Positions 32,451-40,388 of a stretch of DNA of 64,000 nucleotides are shown here, piece by piece. Below the pieces are notes generated by a model, which saw nothing but the letters and a program-made list of their open reading frames with translations, was not told the DNA's origin and did not search any database. The translations under genes and the position numbers were made by a program. Position 1 is the stretch's first letter. Each line of letters opens with the position of its first letter. The stretch is from NCBI RefSeq assembly GCF_025148785.1, contig NZ_CP102271.1:1323972-1387971 (forward strand). The letters run 5' to 3'. The stretch comes from Catenibacterium mitsuokai (GTDB lineage Bacteria > Bacillota_I > Bacilli_A > Erysipelotrichales > Coprobacillaceae).

Positions 32451-32744
32451 ATGAAGATATTTATTTCACAGCCCATGAAAGGCCTGTCTGAAGAAGAAAT
32501 CAGACACAATAGAGAAAAGGCTATCAAAAAAATCAAAAGTCTCTATGGTGATGATGCTGAAATTATTGATAGTTATATTAAAGTAGAAGGCACTCCTTTA
32601 TGGTGCCTTGGTAAATCTATTGAATTATTATCAACTGCTGATGTGGCTTATTTTGCTTCTGGGTGGAATAAGGCAAGAGGCTGCAGAATCGAATATATGT
32701 GTGCATCAGATTATGGAATAGGTGCATACTTAGAGGAGGAATAA
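32451..32744 (+). CDS. DUF4406 protein (nucleoside deoxyribosyltransferase-like fold)
   Basis: 97 residues. MKIFISQPMKGLSEEEI at the N-terminus and VAYFASGWNKARGCRIEY are the signature of DUF4406. The family resembles nucleoside 2-deoxyribosyltransferases, suggesting binding or hydrolysis of a nucleotide. Odd placement in the lysis module. Confidence 0.75.
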   Translation: MKIFISQPMKGLSEEEIRHNREKAIKKIKSLYGDDAEIIDSYIKVEGTPLWCLGKSIELLSTADVAYFASGWNKARGCRIEYMCASDYGIGAYLEEE

Positions 32745-32748
32745 GAGT

Positions 32749-33543
32749 ATGAATTTCAATGTACATGGTGGACATTCATTGAAATGCCGTGGTGCTAGTG
32801 GATTACTCGACGAAGTCAATGAAGATAGAAAAGTTAAGAACAGAGTTATCGAATTATTAAGAAATGAAGGACATACAGTATATGATTGTACCGACGATAA
32901 TGGAAAAGACCAAAATTCAAATCTTAAGGCAATCGTCAACAAGTGTAATGATCATAAGGTTGACTTAGATGTATCAATCCACTTAAACGCTGGAGGAGGC
33001 ACAGGAACAGAAGTATACATCTATGGCGATAACTCAAAAGCGAAAGATGAAGCAACTAGAATTGCTGATAATATTTCTAATGCTTTAGGAATTAGAAATA
33101 GAGGTGTTAAAACATCTACAAAGTTATATGTGTTGAGAAAGACTAATTCTCCAGCGCTGCTTGTTGAGTGCTGTTTCGTTGATAATGCAATTGATAAAGT
33201 GAAATGGAACGCTGATAAGTGCGCAAAGGCAATTATAGAAGGCATTTTAAATAAGAGCGTCAATGAACACGTTGAAACTCCTACACCTAAGCCACAGAGC
33301 AATGCATCTAGTGCTTTAGGTACTTATATGATTACTGCTAGCGATTTAAGTGTCAGAACAGGACCAGGGGTTAACTATAGAAGAAAGACATATGAGGAAT
33401 TAACTAAGAACGCTAAGGCTCACGATTACGACAAGGACGGCTGTCTAAATTATGGCACTCGTGTTACAGTTTCTAAATTCGATGGAGATTGGGCAAAGAT
33501 TCCAAGTGGTTGGGTTGCTAAAAGATGCTTGAAAAAAGTCTAA
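32749..33543 (+). CDS. Endolysin: N-acetylmuramoyl-L-alanine amidase with SH3-like wall-binding domain
   Basis: 264 residues. Amidase_3 domain about 1-168 with metal/catalytic residues H9 (VHGGHS), E22, H78 (SIHLNAGG) and E140 (LLVECCFVDN). A linker rich in T/P (174-186) leads to an SH3-like domain about 190-264 (LSVRTGPGVNYRR). No signal peptide, so release depends on the holin. Confidence 0.9.
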   Translation: MNFNVHGGHSLKCRGASGLLDEVNEDRKVKNRVIELLRNEGHTVYDCTDDNGKDQNSNLKAIVNKCNDHKVDLDVSIHLNAGGGTGTEVYIYGDNSKAKDEATRIADNISNALGIRNRGVKTSTKLYVLRKTNSPALLVECCFVDNAIDKVKWNADKCAKAIIEGILNKSVNEHVETPTPKPQSNASSALGTYMITASDLSVRTGPGVNYRRKTYEELTKNAKAHDYDKDGCLNYGTRVTVSKFDGDWAKIPSGWVAKRCLKKV

Positions 33544-33577
33544 TTCTATTTTTATTATGAGTTTATTCTTAAAGATA

Positions 33578-33618
33578 TCGACTAAACTCGACTTAATTTC
33601 GATTAAATCTCAACTACA
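33578..33618 (+). repeat. Right-arm integrase sites: four 9-bp direct repeats
   Basis: TCGACTAAA (33578), TCGACTTAA (33588), TCGATTAAA (33599) and TCAACTACA (33610), 10-11 bp apart. The reverse of the left-arm motif at 240-248 (TCAACTAAA) fits the same consensus. Confidence 0.55.
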
Positions 33619-33633
33619 CATTATATTCATAAG

Positions 33634-33667
33634 AAAAGACCAGGGCTTAATTTGCTCTGGCCTTTTT
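33634..33667 (+). terminator. Terminator ending the late operon
   Basis: AAAAGACCAGGGC pairs with GCTCTGGCCTTTT (one G-U, one mismatch), followed by a T-tract. Confidence 0.75.
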
Positions 33668-33707
33668 TGCTTTTATGAAATATTTCGATACCTTTAAATC
33701 ATCAAAT

Positions 33708-33725
33708 AGATAACAAATAGGCAAC
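33708..33725. repeat. Right copy of an 18-bp repeat near the prophage end
   Basis: AGATAACAAATAGGCAAC matches 252-269 with one mismatch and the same orientation. It lies about 45 bp inside the right junction, so it is taken as an arm site and not as the crossover core. Confidence 0.5.
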
Positions 33726-33733
33726 AATCTCTA

Positions 33734-33784
33734 TTATTCCCTGTATTTAAGCCATTCTAAAATCCGAATTCGATAATCTAACAT
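33734..33784 (-). pseudogene. 5' stub of the split LysR gene
   Basis: GAGGTGATGAG precedes ATG (33784-33782). The frame reads MLDYR, then crosses into phage DNA and stops after 16 residues (TAA 33736-33734). The first five codons plus the reading from 179 downward (IHTFLKVCETLNY) make a normal LysR N-terminus. Confidence 0.8.
33766..33775. other. attR core (prophage-host junction, right)
   Basis: GAATTCGATA, one mismatch from attL at 173-182. Host DNA resumes to its right. Confidence 0.75.
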
Positions 33785-33855
33785 CTCATCACCTCATCAA
33801 TAATATTTACTTATAGTTCAATAGAAATATATAATTTAATATTATTATAGTCAAG

Positions 33856-33864
33856 TGATATAAT
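33856..33864 (+). promoter_or_regulatory. Promoter of the YeiH-family gene
   Basis: Extended -10 TGATATAAT (-10 at 33859-33864) without a clear -35, which suits activation by a LysR protein encoded divergently. Confidence 0.45.
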
Positions 33865-33895
33865 GAGCACACATTTAAAAGAAAGCAGGTAAATC

Positions 33896-34921
33896 ATGGA
33901 AACTATTAAAAAGAATATATATGGCATACTTGTATGTTTAGTTATTGCGATTCCATCATGGTTATTAGGAAAACAATTTCCAGTTATCGGTGGGGCAGTG
34001 ATTTCAATTCTTGCAGGTATGATTATTACTATGTTTTGGAAAGAAAAAGGTAAAGCAGCACCAGGAATCAAATGGACTTCTAAGATCATCCTACAAACAG
34101 CTGTCGTATTATTAGGTTTTGGTATGAACTTAGGTGTCATCTTTGAAACAGGAAAGCAGTCATTACCTATAATTATTTGTACAATCTCTACTTCACTTCT
34201 TATTGCATGGCTTTTAAGAAAGATATTACATGTACCTTCCAATACATCTATTCTCGTAGGTGTAGGTTCATCTATTTGTGGTGGTTCTGCCATTGCAGCT
34301 ACTGCACCAGTCATTGATGCCGATGATGATGAAGTCGCCCAGGCTATTGCCGTTATTTTCTTCTTTAATGTCTTAGCTGCATTATTCTTCCCTATTCTAG
34401 GTAAAGCCATCGGCTTTGATACATTACATGGTGATGCATTTGGAATATTGGCAGGGACTGCCATCAATGATACATCTTCAGTTACTGCAGCCGCATCTAC
34501 TTGGGATAGTATGTGGCATCTAGGGAGCGCTACACTTAATAAAGCTGTAACTGTCAAATTAACACGTACACTTGCCATTATTCCTATCACTTTAGGATTA
34601 TCAATGATTAGAAGTAAGAAAAACCAGAAATCTTCAAACTTCAACTTAAAGAAAGCATTCCCTATGTTTATTCTTTACTTTGTATTAGCTGCCATTATTA
34701 CTACAGTCAGCCTTCATATGGGAGTTAACAGCAACGTTTTCTTACCTATTAAAGAATTATCTAAATTCCTTATTATTATGGCTATGGCTGCAATTGGACT
34801 TAATAGTAATGTTATTCACTTAATTAAAATAGGTGGTAAACCATTATTAGTAGGTGCATCATGCTGGTGTGGTATTACTATTGTTTCATTACTCATGCAG
34901 CATGTGATGGGCATCTGGTAA
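33896..34921 (+). CDS. yeiH: YeiH/UPF0324-family putative sulfate exporter
   Basis: 341 residues, about ten hydrophobic segments. Signature parts are WLLGKQFPVIGGAVISILAG, QTAVVLLGFGMNLG and the glycine-rich VGSSICGGSAIAATAP. Family members are proposed sulfate/sulfite exporters and are usually controlled by an adjacent LysR protein, here split by the prophage. Confidence 0.85.
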   Translation: METIKKNIYGILVCLVIAIPSWLLGKQFPVIGGAVISILAGMIITMFWKEKGKAAPGIKWTSKIILQTAVVLLGFGMNLGVIFETGKQSLPIIICTISTSLLIAWLLRKILHVPSNTSILVGVGSSICGGSAIAATAPVIDADDDEVAQAIAVIFFFNVLAALFFPILGKAIGFDTLHGDAFGILAGTAINDTSSVTAAASTWDSMWHLGSATLNKAVTVKLTRTLAIIPITLGLSMIRSKKNQKSSNFNLKKAFPMFILYFVLAAIITTVSLHMGVNSNVFLPIKELSKFLIIMAMAAIGLNSNVIHLIKIGGKPLLVGASCWCGITIVSLLMQHVMGIW

Positions 34922-34964
34922 GCATTGACTTTATATACTATATTTCTTAAGATAGAAATAGACT

Positions 34965-34995
34965 AACAGTGAGACTTAGTTCTGACTGTTTTTTT
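34965..34995 (+). terminator. Terminator after yeiH
   Basis: AACAGT / ACTGTT outer stem with further inner pairing and a T7 tract. Confidence 0.65.
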
Positions 34996-35008
34996 ATAGG
35001 AGAATCAT

Positions 35009-35545
35009 ATGAACATTACAGTATATTTAGGTGCCTTACAAGGAAATGATCCAGTACTTAAGGATGCAGTAAAAGAGCTTGGTACATGGATTGGAGAAAA
35101 TAATCATACACTCATTTATGGGGGATCAAAATCAGGATTAATGGGATATATTGCGGAAAGTGTATTGAATGCTGGTGGAACTGCGATTGGAATAGAACCA
35201 CAATTCTTTATTGATGAAGAACTACAATATGATGGCTTAACAGAATTAATCATTACTAAAGATATGACAGAAAGAAAGACAAAAATGATAGAATTAGGAG
35301 ATGCTTTTATCGCCTTTCCAGGTGGTACAGGAACACTAGAAGAAATATCAGAAGTGATGTCTAAAATTTCATTAAAACAACTTCATGCGCCTTGCATATT
35401 CTATAATTTGAATAATTATTATAAGGGTATGAAAGAACTTATGTCCCATATGATAGAAATGGGATTATCAACTCATGAGAAACAGAAGGGTATCTATTTT
35501 GCGGATCATCTAGACGATATAAGAAATATTATTGAGAAGGAATAG
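35009..35545 (+). CDS. LOG-family protein (nucleoside monophosphate phosphoribohydrolase)
   Basis: 178 residues with GGSKSGLMG near residue 40 and PGGTGTLEE (about 105), the LOG active-site motif. Bacterial members hydrolyse AMP-type nucleotides to base plus ribose 5-phosphate. TIGR00730 type. Own terminator. Confidence 0.85.
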   Translation: MNITVYLGALQGNDPVLKDAVKELGTWIGENNHTLIYGGSKSGLMGYIAESVLNAGGTAIGIEPQFFIDEELQYDGLTELIITKDMTERKTKMIELGDAFIAFPGGTGTLEEISEVMSKISLKQLHAPCIFYNLNNYYKGMKELMSHMIEMGLSTHEKQKGIYFADHLDDIRNIIEKE

Positions 35546-35568
35546 TGATTTTTATCATTATTCCTTTT
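35537..35568 (+). terminator. Terminator after the LOG gene
   Basis: AAGGAATA / TATTCCTT stem, with TGA/TCA continuing it, overlaps the stop codon. Followed by TT. Confidence 0.65.
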
Positions 35569-35602
35569 ATAATGGAATAAATAACAGTTAAGGAGACATA
35601 CA

Positions 35603-38506
35603 ATGAATCTAGAAGGACAAAACTTAGAATCGTTAAGAAGGATGGTTAGACATCTCCAAGAAGAAAATCAAGAATTAAAAGAACTTCTAAAAAAATCTCA
35701 TATTACATTTAATGAATCAAAAGAAGAAATGACAACCCAATCTATAAATGAGGGTGTATGTATCAAGGATACTTATATTTATGATAAACTTGTAGCTTAC
35801 TTTCTTACTTTATTTCAAGGAAGAAGAGATGTATATGCATTAAGAGGTTCTAAGGGAGGATACTTTCCACAATGTTATAATAGATGGAAAGAATATTGTC
35901 CTAAACAAAATAGTCAAAAAGGTGTGTCCTGTCAAAAGTGTCCTTATAAAGAGTGGAAAGCATTAGATAGAGAAGTAGGCAAAGATCACTTATTAGGCTA
36001 CAAAGACAATTGTACAGATGTCATTGGATTATATCCTTTACTAGAAGATGATACATGTAAACTCATAGTTTTTGATTTTGATAATCATGATAATAAGAAT
36101 AGTGAAAATAATGATTGGAAAGATGAAATTGATGCAATTAGAAAAATATGTCATGAAAATGGTATTGATGTATTAATAGAACGCTCACGTTCAGGAAATG
36201 GGGCACATGCATGGATTCTCTTTAAGGAATTTGTACCTGCCTCTCTTGCTAGAGAATTTGGATTACTACTCATTGAGAAAGGATCTCAATCTATTAATCT
36301 CAAATCATTTAGATATTATGATCGTATGTTTCCTACTCAAGATCATAGTGAAGGTTTAGGTAATCTTGTTGCATTACCACTTCAAGGACAGGCATTAAGA
36401 CAAGGTAATAGTGCTTTTGTAGATGAAAACTGGAATCCTTACTATGATCAATGGAAATTACTAACAACAGTTCATCAATTATCTAAAAATGAGATAGAAG
36501 AACATATCTATAAATGGAAAGAAGAACTTTCAATCCCTCAAACTCTTCTTACAATGGATCTAGGAAAAAGAATTAAGCCATGGAAAAAGGATGAAAACTT
36601 CCATAGTGAAGATGTGATAGAAAGACTCTCTATTGTCCTTGCAGATGGTATCTACGTGGATACACTTAATCTTCAGCCACGAATCCAAAACCAGATCAGA
36701 CGCTTATCTGCATTTGATAATCCTATATTCTATAAGAATCATAACTTAGGATTTTCTAATTGGAATCAGCCAAGAGTTATCTATTTAGGGGAAGACATAA
36801 ACGACTATATAAAAATCCCAAGAGGATTATTAGAAACGCTACTTAATAAGTGCCATTCATCAAATATTGAGTATGAAATTGTTGATAAGAGAGAAAAGGG
36901 AAAACCTATTAATGTATCATTTACTGGAAAATTAAGAGATGAACAGCTGACTGCCGCGTCTGATTTATTAAATTATGACAATGGTGTTTTAAATGCAGCG
37001 ACTGCATTCGGTAAGACTGTTGTATCTAGTTATTTAATATCTCAAAGAAAAGTCAATACACTCATTATTATGCAAAGTGTTTCACTAATAGACCAATGGG
37101 TAGATGAATTACATCGCTTTTTAGAAATAAACGAAGATCTACCTGTGTATAAAACAAAAACAGGTAAAGAGAAACAAAGAAAAGATCTCATAGGTGTATT
37201 ACATGGAAGTAAAAATACTTTAACTGGTATCATAGATGTTGTATCAGTCAACTCTATTTATGACAATGAAGGCAACTGTCGTTTAAATCATGAATACGGC
37301 ATGGTGATAGTAGATGAATGTCATCATGGTGCCTCTCATGTATTTGAAAATGTATTACGTCAAATTAATTCTAAATATATCTATGGTGTTTCTGCGAACG
37401 ATAAAAGAATAGACAGACTTGAAAAGAAAGTCTATATGCAGTTAGGTCCAATTAGACATCAATATACAAGCAAAGAAAGAATAGAAAAACAATCTATTGA
37501 TCATCATGTCTATCCACGATTCACAAGAATAATGGCGTTAGGTGATAGTAAAAATGATCTTAATAGTGCGTATGCGTTTATCTCTAAAAATGAAAATAGA
37601 AATAATATGATTATTTCTGATATCAAGAAGTGTATTGAAGAAAATAGAACACCTATCGTATTAACACGCTATAAAGATCATGCTAAATCATTGTATGAAT
37701 CACTTAAGAAGAATGTCCTAGATCATACATATCTTATTTATGGTGATCATACATTAAAAGAAAATGAAGAAGTAAGAAAAACAATATTAGCACTTTCTCA
37801 TGATGAACCTTTTATACTTGTTGCGACATCTCAATCAGTTGGTGAAGGATTTAATGTACCTAGACTCGATACACTATTTTTAACTTCTCCTGTATCTGGT
37901 GAACCTTTAGTTGATCAGTTCTTAGGAAGAATCAATAGAGATTATAAGTATAAAAAAAGTGCGATTGTCTATGATTATGTAGATTCTCATATTCATTATT
38001 TTAATAATATGTATAAGAAACGCTTATCTGCTTATAGAAAGATTGGTTTTGATGTGATTACTGATCTTGTAGACAATAAACAAAACGTGAATCACATTTA
38101 CAATTATAATGATTATTTAGAAGTATTTAGACAAGATATCCATGAATCAAATAAAAGCATCATTATCTCTAGTCCTCAATTAAATGAAAAGAAAGTATTA
38201 TCTTTTATTGATTTAATTAAAGATAGACAAGAAAAGGGTGTTTCAGTCAATGTATTCACCAAACAGACAGATGAACCTTATACAAATAATCTCATAGATT
38301 TATTATATGGTAATGGTGTATTTGTAGAAGTGTATCCTGATTTAGATTCTTATTTTGCAGTCATTGATCAAGAAATCGTATGGCACGGTGGAATAAACTT
38401 GCTTGGTAAATCAAATATCTATGATAGCTTAATGAGAGTGAAATCAACTACGATTGCGGAAGAACTTATATTAAGTCCTACAGAAACTAAAGATTGTGAC
38501 TCCTAG
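35603..38506 (+). CDS. Primase-helicase-PLD fusion protein (TOTE-type)
   Basis: 967 residues. N-terminal coiled coil (10-35), cysteines at 99, 110 and 113 (possible zinc site), then an archaeo-eukaryotic primase-like domain with FDFD (D158, D160) and SGNGAHAW (H202). A superfamily 2 helicase follows with Walker A ATAFGKTV (about 466-473), VDECHH (about 570) and QFLGRINR (motif VI). The last about 140 residues contain a degenerate phospholipase D-like domain (WHGGINLLGKS). Proteins with this order were described as TOTE conflict-system components. That assignment is from memory of domain order. Confidence 0.75.
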   Translation: MNLEGQNLESLRRMVRHLQEENQELKELLKKSHITFNESKEEMTTQSINEGVCIKDTYIYDKLVAYFLTLFQGRRDVYALRGSKGGYFPQCYNRWKEYCPKQNSQKGVSCQKCPYKEWKALDREVGKDHLLGYKDNCTDVIGLYPLLEDDTCKLIVFDFDNHDNKNSENNDWKDEIDAIRKICHENGIDVLIERSRSGNGAHAWILFKEFVPASLAREFGLLLIEKGSQSINLKSFRYYDRMFPTQDHSEGLGNLVALPLQGQALRQGNSAFVDENWNPYYDQWKLLTTVHQLSKNEIEEHIYKWKEELSIPQTLLTMDLGKRIKPWKKDENFHSEDVIERLSIVLADGIYVDTLNLQPRIQNQIRRLSAFDNPIFYKNHNLGFSNWNQPRVIYLGEDINDYIKIPRGLLETLLNKCHSSNIEYEIVDKREKGKPINVSFTGKLRDEQLTAASDLLNYDNGVLNAATAFGKTVVSSYLISQRKVNTLIIMQSVSLIDQWVDELHRFLEINEDLPVYKTKTGKEKQRKDLIGVLHGSKNTLTGIIDVVSVNSIYDNEGNCRLNHEYGMVIVDECHHGASHVFENVLRQINSKYIYGVSANDKRIDRLEKKVYMQLGPIRHQYTSKERIEKQSIDHHVYPRFTRIMALGDSKNDLNSAYAFISKNENRNNMIISDIKKCIEENRTPIVLTRYKDHAKSLYESLKKNVLDHTYLIYGDHTLKENEEVRKTILALSHDEPFILVATSQSVGEGFNVPRLDTLFLTSPVSGEPLVDQFLGRINRDYKYKKSAIVYDYVDSHIHYFNNMYKKRLSAYRKIGFDVITDLVDNKQNVNHIYNYNDYLEVFRQDIHESNKSIIISSPQLNEKKVLSFIDLIKDRQEKGVSVNVFTKQTDEPYTNNLIDLLYGNGVFVEVYPDLDSYFAVIDQEIVWHGGINLLGKSNIYDSLMRVKSTTIAEELILSPTETKDCDS

Positions 38507-38522
38507 GTTACAATCTTTTTTA
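38491..38522 (+). terminator. Terminator after the helicase gene
   Basis: AGATTGT (38491-38497) pairs with ACAATCT (38510-38516), followed by TTTTTT. Overlaps the gene end. Confidence 0.75.
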
Positions 38523-38567
38523 AATCTCATAGTACAATGATATAATTAATAATGGAGGTGCGTTAAA

Positions 38568-39278
38568 ATGATGGAATATCTCAAAGAAACACAGATGCTA
38601 GATTATTCTCATCCTAACATTCAAAAACTCATTTACGATAAACAATGGAAACAAATGAATGAATTTAACAGAATACAAGCAATCTATAATTATGTAAGAG
38701 ATGAAATCTTATTTGGCTATAATAGTGATGATTATATACCTGCTTCAAAAGTACTAGCCGATGGCTATGGTCAATGTAATACTAAAGGAACTCTATTTAT
38801 GGCATTGCTACGTGCCTGTGATATTCCATGTAGAATACATGGCTTTACTATTGATAAGAAACTACAAAGAGGAGCTATGACAGGTATTGTATATCATAGT
38901 GCACCTAAGAATATATTTCACAGCTGGGTGGAAGTTTGCCTTGAAAATCGATGGTATGAACTAGAAGGATTTATTTTAGACAAATCATATCTTAAACAAC
39001 TTCAGAAAAGATTTACTAAATGTACTGGTCCATTTTGTGGTTATGGTATTGCAGTGAAAAACTTCAAACACCCTATAATTGACTTCAATAGAAATAATAC
39101 CTATATTCAAAGTGAAGGAATTACTCAAGACTTTGGTATCTATGATTGTCCAGATACGTTACTAAAAGAACATCATCAAGAGATGTCAACCATTAAAACA
39201 TTCGCTTATAAGTATATTGGTAGACATCTTATGAATTATAATGTAAAGAAAATGAGGAGACACCTCTATGGCATTTAA
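38568..39278 (+). CDS. Transglutaminase-like protein
   Basis: 236 residues. The core GYGQCNTKGTLFMALLRAC carries the catalytic Cys, FHSWVEV the His, and WYELEGFIL stands where the third residue (usually Asp) is, as Glu. No signal peptide, so probably cytoplasmic. Overlaps the macro-domain gene start by 11 nt. Substrate unknown. Confidence 0.8.
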   Translation: MMEYLKETQMLDYSHPNIQKLIYDKQWKQMNEFNRIQAIYNYVRDEILFGYNSDDYIPASKVLADGYGQCNTKGTLFMALLRACDIPCRIHGFTIDKKLQRGAMTGIVYHSAPKNIFHSWVEVCLENRWYELEGFILDKSYLKQLQKRFTKCTGPFCGYGIAVKNFKHPIIDFNRNNTYIQSEGITQDFGIYDCPDTLLKEHHQEMSTIKTFAYKYIGRHLMNYNVKKMRRHLYGI

Positions 39279-40272
39279 GATAGTAAGAAACGATATCACA
39301 AAAGTAGAAGCTGATATCATAGTTAATACAGCAAATCCACAACCAAAATGTGTCAGTGGCACAGATCTGGCAATATATGAAGCAGCAGGAAAAGAAGCGC
39401 TTCTTGCAGAAAGAAAGACTATTGGTCCTATTGAAAGAGGAGAGATTGCAGTTACTGGAGCTTATAATCTCAACGCAAAATATATTATTCATACAGTAGG
39501 ACCTGTATGGATTGATGGAAATCATCATGAACTTGAAATACTAGAAAGATGTTATCGTCTACCTCTACAAAAAGCAATAGAACTCGGATGTCAAAGTATC
39601 GCATTTCCTCTTATTTCTACAGGCGTTTATGAATTTCCAAAAAATAAGGCTTTGCATATTGCAGTATCTGTATTCAGCCAGTTTTTGACAGAACATGAAA
39701 TAGAAATCATTTTAGTTGTATTTGATAAAACCTCTTTTCAATTATCCAGCCAAATTGTCGGAGAGATTGATTCTTATATTGATGCAAACTATGTCAAAGA
39801 AAGTCATATCAATGAGTATCCTTTGAGCTATAGACGAAGTGCTCGTCTTCGTTCTTTATTTAATTCTACGTTTCATGAAGAACCATCTCTTCATTTGCCG
39901 AATACTTCTTTAGAAGATCAGCTCGCAAATATTGGTCCTTCATTTCATGATAAATTATTTGAATTAATAGACAAAGCGCATCTAGATAATAAAGACGTAT
40001 GGAAAAGAGCCAATCTAGATAGAAAACTTTTTTCTAAAATTCAATGCAATAAGAATTATCATCCTAAAAAGAAAACTGTATTTGCATTATGTATCGCATT
40101 ACAGCTTAATCTAGAAGAATCAAAAGATCTACTTGCAAGAGCAGACTGGGCATTTAGTCCAAGTAGTAAAGTAGATCTAATTGTACAAAAAGCAATCATA
40201 GACAAACACTATGATATTATGGAACTCAACATCACATTATTCAAATATACCAATGAAACTCTTGGAACATAA
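39268..40272 (+). CDS. Macro-domain protein with C-terminal helical domain
   Basis: 334 residues. Macro domain about 1-165: ADIIVNTANPQPKCVSGTDL (ADP-ribose loop), IIHTVGPVW and AFPLISTGVYEFP. These bind or remove ADP-ribose. C-terminal about 205-334 is a helical, HTH-like domain (KDVWKRANLDRKLFSKI, then ALCIALQLNLEESKDLLARA), often attached to such macro proteins. Starts within the previous gene. Confidence 0.85.
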   Translation: MAFKIVRNDITKVEADIIVNTANPQPKCVSGTDLAIYEAAGKEALLAERKTIGPIERGEIAVTGAYNLNAKYIIHTVGPVWIDGNHHELEILERCYRLPLQKAIELGCQSIAFPLISTGVYEFPKNKALHIAVSVFSQFLTEHEIEIILVVFDKTSFQLSSQIVGEIDSYIDANYVKESHINEYPLSYRRSARLRSLFNSTFHEEPSLHLPNTSLEDQLANIGPSFHDKLFELIDKAHLDNKDVWKRANLDRKLFSKIQCNKNYHPKKKTVFALCIALQLNLEESKDLLARADWAFSPSSKVDLIVQKAIIDKHYDIMELNITLFKYTNETLGT

Positions 40273-40275
40273 CTG

Positions 40276-40306
40276 ACGTCGGCACTTCATGTATCGACGT
40301 TTTTTA
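40276..40306 (+). terminator. Terminator after the macro-domain gene
   Basis: ACGTCG / CGACGT followed by TTTTTT. Confidence 0.65.
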
Positions 40307-40388
40307 AATGTCGCTTTCAAAGCGACCATATATCTTTCCTCCTCATTTATACTGATAGTGTAATAAGAAAAGATTGGAGGAATATATT

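Noticed and set aside
252..33725. AGATAACAAATAGG repeats (252 and 33708) as the attachment core
   Set aside because: Joining the ends at these repeats does not restore the LysR gene, and phage-side DNA extends beyond both. The GAATWCGATA core does restore it, so the repeats are taken as arm sites.
33811..34644. 277-residue minus-strand open frame
   Set aside because: It is antisense to the well-supported yeiH gene, has no ribosome binding site and no recognisable protein pattern.
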